This document shows positions 39,302 to 48,262 of a DNA stretch of 64,000 nt, one piece after another. The notes beneath the pieces were generated by a model. It was not told the DNA's origin. It did no database searches and was given only the letters and a program-made list of their open reading frames with translations. Location: assembly GCA_947458545.1 (NCBI GenBank), contig CANGYH010000001.1:620001-684000 (forward strand), written 5' to 3'. The translations under genes and the position numbers were made by a program. Origin of the DNA: Cytophagaceae bacterium (GTDB taxonomy: Bacteria; Bacteroidota; Bacteroidia; Cytophagales; Flexibacteraceae). Numbering within the stretch: the first letter of the stretch is position 1; every line of letters begins with the position of its first letter.

Positions 39302-40069
39302 TTAGGCCCGCATGGCCTTCACGATATTGGTAAACTCCCGGCTTTGGAGGCTGGCTCCGCCTACCAAGCCGCCGTCAATGTCGGGCTGTGCGAAGAGCTC
39401 TTCGGCGTTGCTTGCCTTAACGCTGCCACCGTAGAGGATGGGTGTGGCCTGGGCCAGTTCGTCACCAAAATGCGTAGCTATGGCCTTGCGGATAACGGCG
39501 TGGATGTCTTGCGCCTGGGCCGGTGTGGCCGTAAGCCCCGTTCCGATGGCCCAGACAGGCTCGTATGCGATCACGACCTGGGCCATCTCGGCCGGGGTCA
39601 GTTTGTAGAGCACGTCGGCCACCTGGCCGCGGACGAAATCGTCTTGCGTGCCAGCCTCGCGGATGTCTTGTGTCTCGCCCAGGCAGAAGATGGGTTTTAG
39701 GCCTGCGGCCAGTGCGGCCTGCACTTTGGAAAGCAGCAGGGCGGCACCTTCGGCAAAGTACTGGCGGCGCTCGCTGTGGCCCAAGATCACGTACTGTGCA
39801 CCGGTGCTGGCCACTTGGGTAACGCTCACCTCGCCGGTGTAGGCGCCCTCGGTAGCTTGGTGGCAGTTCTGGGCAGCAACGCTAATGCGTGCCACACCTG
39901 CCACCTGCCGGGCAACCGCATACAAGTGGATGTAGGGCGTGCCCAGTACGACTTCTACCTGGCCGTGTACTTCGTCTTGCACCATGTGCGCCACCTCGCT
40001 GGCAAGCTCCAGGCCCTGGGCGTAGGTTTTGAACATCTTCCAGTTGCCGGCTACGATTTTTTTCCGCAT
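39302..40069 (-). CDS. tpiA: Triosephosphate isomerase
   Basis: A 255-residue TIM barrel that interconverts dihydroxyacetone phosphate and glyceraldehyde 3-phosphate in glycolysis. Catalytic residues are visible: Lys in 'VAGNWKMFK', His in 'YVILGHSERRQYF' and Glu in 'VIAYEPVWAIGTGLTATPAQ', the PROSITE-type TIM signature. The phosphate loop is 'ILYGGSVKASNAEEL' with 'DGGLVGGASL'. Length and start ('MRKKIVAGNWKM') are standard. It is transcribed alone, leftward. Confidence 0.97.
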   Translation of the reverse strand: MRKKIVAGNWKMFKTYAQGLELASEVAHMVQDEVHGQVEVVLGTPYIHLYAVARQVAGVARISVAAQNCHQATEGAYTGEVSVTQVASTGAQYVILGHSERRQYFAEGAALLLSKVQAALAAGLKPIFCLGETQDIREAGTQDDFVRGQVADVLYKLTPAEMAQVVIAYEPVWAIGTGLTATPAQAQDIHAVIRKAIATHFGDELAQATPILYGGSVKASNAEELFAQPDIDGGLVGGASLQSREFTNIVKAMRA

Positions 40070-40218
40070 GATTTTGTCTCGAACGTTGGGGAGTTGAAGG
40101 CTTCAAAGGTAGCCGAATAGGTTACTTTGCTTTGGGTTTTGCCTAGCGCCTGGGCCGTGCCAATCCATGTGGGTTGCACGGCGATGCTGCCCTTTAGACC
40201 CTCCTACCCTTGATACCC

Positions 40219-41598
40219 ATGACGACAACCTACCCTGCCTACATCGAGCAGAACAAAGACCGGTTTATTGCCGAGCTTTTTGATCTGCTGCGCATACCCT
40301 CCATCTCTGCAGACTCAAAATATGCCCCTGATGTACGCCGCACGGCTGAGTGGGTGGCCCAAAGCCTGCGCCTGGCCGGTGCAGACAATGTGGAAGTGAT
40401 GCCCACCGGCGGCCACCCGATGGTGTACGGCGAGAAGATTACCGACCTCTCTAAGCCTACGGTGCTGGTGTATGGGCACTACGACGTGCAACCGCCCGAC
40501 CCCATTGACCTATGGCATAGCCCTCCCTTTGAGCCAGTGCTGAAAGACGGCAAAATCTACGCCCGCGGCGCCTGCGACGACAAGGGCCAGATGTTTATGC
40601 ACATCAAGGCGCTGGAGATGCTGATGCACAGCGGCGAGCCCTTGCCCGTGAACCTGAAGTTCATGATCGAAGGCGAGGAAGAGGTAGGCTCTGAAAACCT
40701 GGGGCGTTTCCTCGAAGAGAACCGCGCCAAGCTGCGGGCAGACGTGATTTTGGTCTCAGACACGGGCATTCTATCCAACGAGCATCCTTCTATCTGCGTA
40801 GGCCTGCGTGGGCTTGCGTACATGTTTGTAGATGTGACAGGGCCCAACCGTGATCTGCACTCGGGCATGTATGGCGGCGCTGTCGCAAACCCCATCAACG
40901 TGCTGTGCGACATGATCAGCAGCCTGCATGATGAGAAGCGCCGGGTGACCGTACCCGGCTTCTATGATCGCGTGGTGGAGCTGACTAACGCTGAGCGGGC
41001 GGCTATGGGCCAGGCACCCTTCTCTGAGGCAGAATTTCTGCAAGAGCTGGATATGGCCGCCCCCATGGGTGAGGAAGGCTACACCACGCTGGAGCGCAAG
41101 TCTATCCGCCCGACGTTGGACGTGAACGGCATCTGGGGTGGCTACACCGGCGAAGGTGCCAAGACGGTGATTGCCTCTGAGGCGCACGCCAAAATCTCTA
41201 TGCGCCTGGTGCCAGACCAAGACCCAGAGGAAATTGCCCAACTGTTCCAGAAACATTTTGAGAGCCTGGCGCCTGCGTCTGTAAAGGTGAAGGTAACCGC
41301 CCACCACGGTGGCTGGCCTGCCGTGACCCCTACCGACTCTGTGGCCTACCAAGCCGCAGCCAAAGCGTTTGAGCAAGCCTGGGGCAAAACGCCCATCCCC
41401 ATGCGCGAAGGCGGGTCTATCCCCATCGTGGCTTTGTTTGAGAAAGTGCTGGGCCTGAAGACGGTGCTGCTGGGCTTCGGGCTAGACAGTGATGCCATAC
41501 ACAGCCCCAATGAGCACTACGGCGTTTTCAACTTTCTAAAGGGTATCGAGACGATTGCTGCCTTCCACAAGAACTTCGGCGCCATGCCGCAAGCCTAG
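40219..41598 (+). CDS. M20-family dipeptidase
   Basis: A 459-residue zinc peptidase of the M20 family, the group often annotated as dipeptidase or CNDP-like. Metal and catalytic residues are in 'VLVYGHYDVQPPDPIDLW', 'IYARGACDDKGQMFMHIKA', 'FMIEGEEEVGSENL', 'VSDTGIL' and the C-terminal 'DSDAIHSPNEHYGVFNF'. A lid/dimerisation domain lies in the middle ('GPNRDLHSGMYGGAVANP'). It has no signal peptide and so is cytoplasmic. I use ATG 40219 over TTG 40210. A strong terminator follows 22 bases after the stop. Confidence 0.9.
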   Translation: MTTTYPAYIEQNKDRFIAELFDLLRIPSISADSKYAPDVRRTAEWVAQSLRLAGADNVEVMPTGGHPMVYGEKITDLSKPTVLVYGHYDVQPPDPIDLWHSPPFEPVLKDGKIYARGACDDKGQMFMHIKALEMLMHSGEPLPVNLKFMIEGEEEVGSENLGRFLEENRAKLRADVILVSDTGILSNEHPSICVGLRGLAYMFVDVTGPNRDLHSGMYGGAVANPINVLCDMISSLHDEKRRVTVPGFYDRVVELTNAERAAMGQAPFSEAEFLQELDMAAPMGEEGYTTLERKSIRPTLDVNGIWGGYTGEGAKTVIASEAHAKISMRLVPDQDPEEIAQLFQKHFESLAPASVKVKVTAHHGGWPAVTPTDSVAYQAAAKAFEQAWGKTPIPMREGGSIPIVALFEKVLGLKTVLLGFGLDSDAIHSPNEHYGVFNFLKGIETIAAFHKNFGAMPQA

Positions 41599-41619
41599 GG
41601 CTAACGCTCTGGCCTAAAC

Positions 41620-41650
41620 AAAAAGGCTGGCCCGCAAGGCCAGCCTTTTT
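41620..41650. terminator. Terminator between the dipeptidase and recQ
   Basis: Arms AAAAAGGCTGGCC and GGCCAGCCTTTTT around CGCAA. It can serve both converging genes. Confidence 0.9.
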
Positions 41651-41674
41651 TATGGCTGATGCGATTCGACAGCC

Positions 41675-43864
41675 CTAGTTGGCGTGCTGGCTGAAGAATT
41701 TGATGCGCATAAGGCGGATCTCTTCTTCGGTGTATTCCTCCCCCAGCTCGTTGAGGGCGTGGTGCAGGTTGTCCGTTTCGCTAGACATGAAGTAGTCTTC
41801 AATCTCGGCCTGGCGGTCGTTATCGAGCACAGAGTCGAGGTAATACTCCAGGTTTAGCTTGGTGCCGGCAAAGCAGATGTTCTCGATTTCAGTCAGCAAA
41901 TCGTTCATCGTCAGGCGGGCGCGCTCGCAGATTTCCTCCAGGGCGATCTTGCGGTCAATCTGAGAGATGATTTCAATCTTCTGCTTAGACTTGTTGGCGT
42001 TAGACTTGATAACGACCTCATTGGCCGTTTCGATGTCGTTTTCCTCTACATACAGCTTAATGCAGGCCAAGAACGGAGCGCCAAATTTTTTGACTTTACC
42101 CATCCCTACCCCTACGATCTGGCTCAGCTCCTGCTCGGTAGTTGGGTAGAGTGTAGCCATCTCTTGCAGGCTAGGCTCTTGGAAGATGACGTAGGGCGGC
42201 AGGTTTTTGTCTTTGGCCACCTTGCGTACCAAGGCCTTGAGTTGGGCAAAGAGGCCCTCGTCGTAGCTGCGTGTTTTGGGGGCAAAGTCTTGGGCGTTGT
42301 TGTCGTCGTCTTCGGCTTCTGTGTTAGAGAAGTCGTGGTCGGCCACGAAGGTCATGCCGTGGGGGGATGCCAGGTAAGCCTCACCCTTGGCCGTTACACG
42401 GAGCACGGTCTGGTTGTCTACGTCGCGCTCCAGCAGTCCGTTGATGGTAGCCTGGCGCAGCAGGCTATACCAATAGTCTCCGTCTTTGTCGGCACCCTTA
42501 CCAAAGATGGGCAGTTTGTAGTGCTCGTAGCTTTCTACATACTCGTTGCGTACGCCCGTAATAACGTCGCAGATATGGCGTGCGCCAAACCGCTCTTCGG
42601 CCGCCTTCACGGCCTCTAGTGCAATGGCTACCTCGCGCTCTACACGGGTTTTGGCGGTGGGCTTCTGGCAGTTGTCGCAGAAGCCGCAATCGGCATCTAA
42701 CGCCTCGCCAAAGTAGTGGAGCAGCTGCCTGCGGCGGCATACGCCGCTTTCGGCGTAGTCGGTCATCTCGGCCAGCAGGTGGCGTGCGTTGTCGCGCTCG
42801 GTTACGGGTTTGTCTTTATTGAATTTCTCTAGCTTGGCAATATCGGCCTCGGCATAGAACATGAGGCAGTGGCCCTCGAGCCCGTCTCGGCCGCCGCGGC
42901 CGGTCTCTTGGTAGTAGCCTTCAAGCGACTTGGGTGCATCGTAGTGGATTACGAAGCGCACGTCTGGCTTGTCTATCCCCATGCCGAAGGCGATCGTTGC
43001 CACCACCACATCCACCTCCTCGTTCAGAAAGGCATCTTGGTTGCGCATGCGCGTGGCAGACTCCAGCCCGGCGTGGTAAGGCAGTGCCTTCACATCGTTC
43101 ACGCGCAGAAACTCGGCAATCTCCTCTACTTTTTTGCGGCTCAGGCAGTAGATGATGCCACTCTCGCCCTGGCGCTGTTTAATGAACCGGATAAGCTGCC
43201 TGCGTGTGTCTCGCTTGGGTTGTACCTCGTAAAAGAGGTTGTGCCGGTTAAAGCTACTCTTGAACAGCGAGGCATCCTCCATAGAGAGGTTCTTCTGGAT
43301 GTCTTGCTGCACCTTGGGCGTGGCGGTGGCCGTCAGGGCGACGAGGGGTAGGTCTCCCAGCATCTCTACGATGCTGCGGATGCGGCGATACTCTGGCCGA
43401 AAGTCATGCCCCCATTCAGAGATGCAGTGGGCTTCGTCTATGGCCACAAAGCTCACGTTGGCTTTCTTGAGGAAGGCTATGTTCTCCTCTTTGGTGAGCG
43501 ACTCTGGGGCTACATAGAGCAGCTTGGTATCTCCGGCCAGCACACCGTTTTTGACGCGGGTCATCTCGGCCTTGTTGAGGGTAGAGTTTAGGAACTCTGC
43601 CGGAATGCCGACGGCGTTCATCTGATCTACCTGATTTTTCATCAAGGCAATCAGTGGTGATATCACCACCGCCGTACCTGGCTGCACGATAGCGGGTAGT
43701 TGGTAGCAAAGCGATTTGCCTGCTCCCGTAGGCATGATCACAAATGTGTTGCGCCCGGCCAGGATGTTACAGATGATGGCCTCTTGATTTCCCCTGAATT
43801 GGGTGTACCCGAATACTTCTTTGAGTTTAGACCTGAGTTCGGTTTGTATGTCTTCGGCAACCAT
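41675..43864 (-). CDS. recQ: ATP-dependent DNA helicase RecQ
   Basis: A 729-residue 3'-5' helicase of the RecQ family, acting in recombination and replication restart. Motifs in order: Walker A 'IMPTGAGKSLCYQLPAIV', DEAH in 'VAIDEAHCISEWGHDFRPEY', 'VALTATATPKVQQDI', 'GIIYCLSRKKVEEIA', motif VI 'YYQETGRGGRDG'. A zinc-binding region follows ('CRRRQLLHYFGEALDADCGFCDNCQ'), then winged helix and HRDC ('LFAQLKALVRKVAKDKNLPPYVIF'). A C-terminal extension of about 115 residues, basic then acidic, is longer than in E. coli RecQ; I believe this is usual in Bacteroidota. Confidence 0.96.
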   Translation of the reverse strand: MVAEDIQTELRSKLKEVFGYTQFRGNQEAIICNILAGRNTFVIMPTGAGKSLCYQLPAIVQPGTAVVISPLIALMKNQVDQMNAVGIPAEFLNSTLNKAEMTRVKNGVLAGDTKLLYVAPESLTKEENIAFLKKANVSFVAIDEAHCISEWGHDFRPEYRRIRSIVEMLGDLPLVALTATATPKVQQDIQKNLSMEDASLFKSSFNRHNLFYEVQPKRDTRRQLIRFIKQRQGESGIIYCLSRKKVEEIAEFLRVNDVKALPYHAGLESATRMRNQDAFLNEEVDVVVATIAFGMGIDKPDVRFVIHYDAPKSLEGYYQETGRGGRDGLEGHCLMFYAEADIAKLEKFNKDKPVTERDNARHLLAEMTDYAESGVCRRRQLLHYFGEALDADCGFCDNCQKPTAKTRVEREVAIALEAVKAAEERFGARHICDVITGVRNEYVESYEHYKLPIFGKGADKDGDYWYSLLRQATINGLLERDVDNQTVLRVTAKGEAYLASPHGMTFVADHDFSNTEAEDDDNNAQDFAPKTRSYDEGLFAQLKALVRKVAKDKNLPPYVIFQEPSLQEMATLYPTTEQELSQIVGVGMGKVKKFGAPFLACIKLYVEENDIETANEVVIKSNANKSKQKIEIISQIDRKIALEEICERARLTMNDLLTEIENICFAGTKLNLEYYLDSVLDNDRQAEIEDYFMSSETDNLHHALNELGEEYTEEEIRLMRIKFFSQHAN

Positions 43865-44057
43865 GTGGGCAAAGGCTGTAGCCTTAGTTAGACAAAGGCG
43901 CAGACCAAGTGCTCTGCGCTATTGAAATTCTAAATTATAGCATGGGCCGGGCATTTCTGCCCGCCCTTCGGGCAATTGTGCTCACATTCCGGCTAAAAAA
44001 GTTAAAAAGACGATTGGCCCCTTTAGAACACTGCCTTATTTCCAGATAATGGAAAAT

Positions 44058-44077
44058 AGAAGCCTGTCCAGGCTTCT
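44058..44077 (-). terminator. Terminator of the BtuF-like gene
   Basis: Arms AGAAGCCTG and CAGGCTTCT with a 2-base loop, overlapping the stop of the leftward gene and followed on that strand by TATTTTCC. The 190 bases between it and recQ hold small GC-rich hairpins but no gene. Confidence 0.75.
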
Positions 44078-44873
44078 AATCTGCCAGCGCAGTAGCAATC
44101 TTGAGCCGCAGCTCTTTACCATAGGCAAGCCCTGCAGCCGTCAGGGTGCCGTACCAGCTCAAGAGCTGGCCATCTACCAGATAAGCGGGCAGGCCGGTTT
44201 CTATCTGCAAGGCCTCGGCATGCTTTGCCTTAAAGGGATAAGGCTCAGAGCTCAGCAAAAGGGCTTGCGGCTTGTAGATGCGCACGGCATCTGCCAGGTC
44301 TATGGCCGGATAGCGGCGCCAGCCGGGGTTGGGCAAGGCAAAACCTGTATGGTGCAGCATGTCTGCTATATAGGTATCGAGGCCCACGGTCATGTACGGG
44401 TCTTGCCAGATCAGATACAGTGCCCTTATCCTCTCTGCCTCTGCCGGGTGCTCCATAGCTGCTAGCGCGGCCTGGCGTAAGATGGCCCAGCCTTCACCGT
44501 CGCCGCCTAGCAATTGGCAGAGGTAATCTGCACAGGCTAGGCCGTGTTGCACGGTGGCGATGTCGAACACGATCACCGGTATGTCTGCTGCCAGGGCCTG
44601 GGCATCGGCAAGGTTATTCTCTTCTTTTACGGTGAGCACGAGGTCTGGCTGTAGGGCTCGGATCTTGCCGAGGTCTGGCGTTTTGGTGCCCCCTACCCTT
44701 GCCACCCCACCAAGCAGCCCCGGAGAGCTGGTGCAAAACCGCGTTCGTCCCACCAGCAAATGGGCCAGGCCCAGGCCCGCCAGCGTCTCTGTAAGCGAGG
44801 GCACCAGGCTGACGATACGCCTGTAAGGCCTTGGCGGCAGCGTATCGGGCGTGTAGAGCAAGAGGGCAGACAT
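44076..44873 (-). CDS. BtuF-like metal/cobalamin-binding protein
   Basis: A 265-residue protein of the helical-backbone metal receptor family. 'RRIVSLVPSLTETLAGLGLAHLLVGRTRFC' is the classical start of BtuF/FhuD-like periplasmic receptors, followed by 'VGGTKTPDLGKIRALQPDLVLT' and 'EENNLADAQAL'. The C-terminal half has 'DPYMTVGLDTYIADMLHHTGF'. It lacks a visible signal peptide, so it may be cytoplasmic or exported in another way; that form occurs in this family. No transporter genes adjoin. The start at 44873 ('MSALLLYTPDTLPPRPYRRI') is preferred over 44897 since PolX starts close by on the other strand. Confidence 0.8.
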   Translation of the reverse strand: MSALLLYTPDTLPPRPYRRIVSLVPSLTETLAGLGLAHLLVGRTRFCTSSPGLLGGVARVGGTKTPDLGKIRALQPDLVLTVKEENNLADAQALAADIPVIVFDIATVQHGLACADYLCQLLGGDGEGWAILRQAALAAMEHPAEAERIRALYLIWQDPYMTVGLDTYIADMLHHTGFALPNPGWRRYPAIDLADAVRIYKPQALLLSSEPYPFKAKHAEALQIETGLPAYLVDGQLLSWYGTLTAAGLAYGKELRLKIATALAD

Positions 44874-44904
44874 CGGCACAAAAATGCGGTAAAACAAGCT
44901 GCCT

Positions 44905-44912
44905 TACCTTTG
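44905..44912 (+). promoter_or_regulatory. -7 promoter box of polX
   Basis: TACCTTTG matches TAnnTTTG and ends 8 bases before the polX ATG, implying a very short or absent leader. Confidence 0.45.
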
Positions 44913-44920
44913 AGCCCGTT

Positions 44921-46600
44921 ATGCTGACGAATGCCGAGCTGGCCTCTTGGTTTGAGAAAATTGCCGAGCTAAAAGAGCTGGCAGGCGAGAATGCCTTTGC
45001 CGCCAATGCCTACCGACGGGCCGGCCAGGTGTTGGAACGTACCGCCCAACCAGTCGCCGAGATGGAGCCTGCCCTACGCGAGCAAACCCTGGGCAAGGGT
45101 ATGGCAGCCAAGGCAACCTATTGGTTGGCACTGGGCAGCGCCCCAGAGTTGGAAGAACTGGAGGCCACCATCCCCGAAGGTGTGCTACGCATGCTGGAGG
45201 TGCCCGGCTTTGGGGTAAAGAAGGTGGGCACTCTATGGCGTGAGCATAAAATTGAAGACTTTGAAGAGCTTGTGGCCCGAGCCGAGGCCGGCACCCTGGC
45301 CCAACTGCCCGGCTTTGGCAAAGGCACCCAAGAGGCTTTTCTGAAGCACCTGGCTACGGTAAGAGAGCAAGAAGGCAAATGGTGGCTCCATAAAGCCACG
45401 GCCGCTGCAGACGAAGCCATAGATGCTTTGCTGCCATTGCCTTCCGTGGCAGATGCCGTAGTGGTAGGCCAATTGGCCCGCAGTTGCGAAGTGGTAGAAG
45501 AGGTGGCCGTGCTCGCAGGCCTATCGGCAGACACCCCGAGCCATACGTTGCTGGAAGCCATGCCCCTTTTTTCTCTAGACCGTAGCCGCTCTGGCCCCGG
45601 TATCTATAAAGGAACCTGGGGCGGGCGTGGGCATTTTGCACTCTATACCTGCCCGGCTGCGCAAATGGCGCAAGAGCAGGTTTTGCTGACGGGGCCTGCC
45701 ACCTTTTTGGCCCGTGCCGCCAAAGGCGGCGGCACCATTGCCGCAGCCATCCGCAAGGGCGAGGCGGGTATAGGCGAGTTTGAGCGCGTAACCGCCGCCT
45801 GGGGCACCTACCTGGAGCCCGAGCTTAGAGATACCCCAGAGGCTGCCCCGGCTGATGGCGGCAGACTGGTTGAGCTGGCCGACATCAAGGGCATCCTCCA
45901 CTGCCACTCCAACTACAGCGATGGGCAGAACAGCCTGCAAGAGATGGCTGCCCATTGCCAAGCCTTGGGCTATGCCTACTTCGGCATTGCAGACCATAGC
46001 CAGACGGCAAGCTATGCCAACGGGCTTTCGGAAGAGCGACTGTTGCGCCAGTGGGAGGAGATAGACCGGCTCAATGAGCAAATGGCACCCTTTAAGATTC
46101 TTAAGGGTATAGAATCGGATATCTTGCCCGACGGAAGCCTGGACTATCCTGACCGGATCCTGGCACAGTTCGACTATGTGGTGGCGTCTGTCCATGCCGG
46201 GCTGCGCATGAGCGCAGACAAGGCCACTGAGCGCCTTCTGCGGGCCATTCAGAATCCTTACACCACCATATTAGGCCATGCAACAGGTAGGCTGCTGTTA
46301 AAGCGAGAGGGCTATCCGCTAGACATGGAGGCCATCATAGAAACAGCGGCCCGCCACAAGGTGAGCATCGAAATAAACGCCAACCCCCACCGGCTAGACC
46401 TAGACTGGCGCTTTGTGTACCAGGCCACCCAAGCCGGGGTACTGCTGTCCATCAATCCAGACGCGCACAAGCTGGCCGGGTTTGACGATATGCGCTACGG
46501 CGTAGCCGTGGCCCGCAAAGGGGGGCTGCAACCCGCCGCCTGCCTGAACACCCTACACCTCCCGGATTTTATGGCGTGGCTAGCCGGGCGCAGGCCCTAA
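44921..46600 (+). CDS. polX: PolX-family protein with intact PHP nuclease and degenerate polymerase site
   Basis: A 559-residue protein. The N-terminus is the PolX 8-kDa-like/HhH region ('AFAANAYRRAGQVLERT', 'VPGFGVKKVGTLWRE', 'LPGFGKGTQEAFLKHL'). The palm should hold a GS-x-R-R...D-x-D motif; here the equivalent stretch is 'VVGQLARSCEVVEEVAVLAG', with Ser replaced by Gln and the two Asp by Glu and Ala. The C-terminal PHP domain is complete: 'LHCHSNYSDGQN', 'FGIADHSQTASYANG', 'KGIESDIL', 'VVASVHAGL', 'ILGHATGRLLLKREGYP', 'LSINPDAH'. I infer a metal-dependent exonuclease or phosphoesterase without polymerase activity. Start ATG 44921 follows a -7 box by 8 bases. Confidence 0.85.
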   Translation: MLTNAELASWFEKIAELKELAGENAFAANAYRRAGQVLERTAQPVAEMEPALREQTLGKGMAAKATYWLALGSAPELEELEATIPEGVLRMLEVPGFGVKKVGTLWREHKIEDFEELVARAEAGTLAQLPGFGKGTQEAFLKHLATVREQEGKWWLHKATAAADEAIDALLPLPSVADAVVVGQLARSCEVVEEVAVLAGLSADTPSHTLLEAMPLFSLDRSRSGPGIYKGTWGGRGHFALYTCPAAQMAQEQVLLTGPATFLARAAKGGGTIAAAIRKGEAGIGEFERVTAAWGTYLEPELRDTPEAAPADGGRLVELADIKGILHCHSNYSDGQNSLQEMAAHCQALGYAYFGIADHSQTASYANGLSEERLLRQWEEIDRLNEQMAPFKILKGIESDILPDGSLDYPDRILAQFDYVVASVHAGLRMSADKATERLLRAIQNPYTTILGHATGRLLLKREGYPLDMEAIIETAARHKVSIEINANPHRLDLDWRFVYQATQAGVLLSINPDAHKLAGFDDMRYGVAVARKGGLQPAACLNTLHLPDFMAWLAGRRP

Positions 46601-46646
46601 GGTGCACCCTATCTCCTGATATTGCTCAACACCAATATTCGTAAAC

Positions 46647-47561
46647 GTGATACCTCAACCAACAGAAAGCACGGCCATTGATCCATCGGCCCTAAGCCTG
46701 GGGCATTTGCACCATACGCTGTTAAGCCTGGTGGCGCCGCGGCCGATCGCCTTTGCCAGCACGGTAGATGCTGAAGGCAGGCCAAATCTGTCGCCGTTCA
46801 GCTACTTCAACGTGTTTGGCATAAATCCGCCGGTGCTGATCTTCTCGCCGGCGCGGTCTGTCCGGAACCTGGCCCATAAAGACACGACTGCCAATGTACA
46901 CGAGGTGCCCGAAGTGGTTATCAACCTGGTGGATATGGACATCGTCGAGCAGGCAAGCCTGGCCAGTTGCCCGTATCCCAAGGGGGTAAACGAGTTTGAG
47001 AAGGCAGGGCTGCAAATGCTACCCTCTGACCTGGTGAAGCCTCCGCGGGTAGCCGCCGCCCCCGCATCGTTTGAGTGTGCCGTGGATCAGATTATACCCG
47101 TTGGCAACGAGGGGGGCAGCGGCAACCTTGTCATCTGCCGGGTGCTGCGCATCCACGTGCGGCAAGACCTGCTGCTGCCAGATAACCGCATCAACCTGGA
47201 GGCGCTGCGCATGGTAGGCCGCATGGGTGGCAACTATTATGTAAACGCCAGCGGGGCAGCCCTCTTCGAGATTGAAAAGCCCAACGAGAAGCTAGGCATA
47301 GGCTTCGACAACCTGCCTGCGGCCTTGCGAGAGAGCGCCTACCTGAGCGGCGCTGAGCTGGCCCGCCTGGCCAACGTGAGCCAGATACCTGAGCCAGACA
47401 CGGAAACAGCCGCCCGGTTAGAAACTTACGTGGGTACCCAGCAGCAGGCAGAAGCCGGTTATTACCCTGCAGATGCGCCTACCTGGGTAGTTGGTGTTAA
47501 AAACTTGCTAGCACAAAGCAAGGTTGCCGAGGCCTGGCAATGGTACTTAAAACACGCCTGA
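46647..47561 (+). CDS. Flavin reductase-like protein
   Basis: A 304-residue protein of the flavin reductase/FMN-binding split-barrel family. Recognisable segments are 'HTLLSLVAPRPIAFASTVDAEGRPNLSPFSYFNVFGINPPVLIFSPA', 'VINLVDMDIVEQASLASCPYPKGVNEFEKAGL' and 'AAAPASFECAVDQIIPVG'. These proteins bind FMN and either reduce flavins or carry out related oxidations; the substrate is unknown. The start is a GTG at 46647; no ATG lies earlier in frame. The C-terminal 80 residues extend beyond the core domain. Confidence 0.82.
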   Translation: MIPQPTESTAIDPSALSLGHLHHTLLSLVAPRPIAFASTVDAEGRPNLSPFSYFNVFGINPPVLIFSPARSVRNLAHKDTTANVHEVPEVVINLVDMDIVEQASLASCPYPKGVNEFEKAGLQMLPSDLVKPPRVAAAPASFECAVDQIIPVGNEGGSGNLVICRVLRIHVRQDLLLPDNRINLEALRMVGRMGGNYYVNASGAALFEIEKPNEKLGIGFDNLPAALRESAYLSGAELARLANVSQIPEPDTETAARLETYVGTQQQAEAGYYPADAPTWVVGVKNLLAQSKVAEAWQWYLKHA

Positions 47562-47767
47562 CGGCTTTGAAAACGGCCTTTGGTGCATTGCCAGCAAAAT
47601 GGCCTTAACACCGCCCTTAGGCCAAAACTTACAGATGCGGGGAATGCGCGCAACTGGATTAAGCCCCGCAACGTGCCTACTGGCAACTTTGTTCTGCGCC
47701 CAGCGCTGAGCCTCCGTCCTAATCCGTAGGCGGCCAATCAGCAGATTACCCAGGCGCTAGACGAAGT

Positions 47768-48256
47768 ATGTTAACCGCATTCTCATACTATTGGCTCCTC
47801 TTCCCCGAGGCTGTTCTTTTTATCGGCTTGGGCCTGATGGTTTCGGCCATTTGGCGGCAAAGCACCAGCCGCATCCGGGCCGGGATGTTTACCATTTTGG
47901 GCGCTGGCTTGGTAGGGTTGCTGTTGTTTATCTACCGTATTCTGAACGCTGACCAGCTCTCGCCTTCGGACGCTGCCATGCTTGCACTCGGTGTACTGTC
48001 CTTGGCCAGTGTGGGGCTGGGCATCGTGTACTCGTCTATCCATAGGGTGCTGCCCGACTTCTTTGTGAACAGCTCTTTGGCCACCTCTGTCGGCCTGTTG
48101 ATCACGATCGGTATCGTTTTCAACCTAGAGACCGAGCCAGAGGCCGACCGCAACAACGCACACCGCTTTGTTGAAAGCCAAGAGTATCAGCTAAAAGAGG
48201 CACGCTCGCAGGCTAGTTTTGCCAGCAACGTGCAGGTTACGGCACTGCCGCAATAA
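47768..48256 (+). CDS. Four-helix inner-membrane protein
   Basis: A 162-residue protein with four predicted membrane helices (about 10-28, 38-56, 67-86 and 102-118) and a hydrophilic C-terminus ('ESQEYQLKEARSQASFASN'). No motif is recognised. It stands alone, rightward, with a 206-base gap before it that holds no gene, and converges with menF. Confidence 0.5.
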   Translation: MLTAFSYYWLLFPEAVLFIGLGLMVSAIWRQSTSRIRAGMFTILGAGLVGLLLFIYRILNADQLSPSDAAMLALGVLSLASVGLGIVYSSIHRVLPDFFVNSSLATSVGLLITIGIVFNLETEPEADRNNAHRFVESQEYQLKEARSQASFASNVQVTALPQ

Positions 48257-48262
48257 AGCAGC

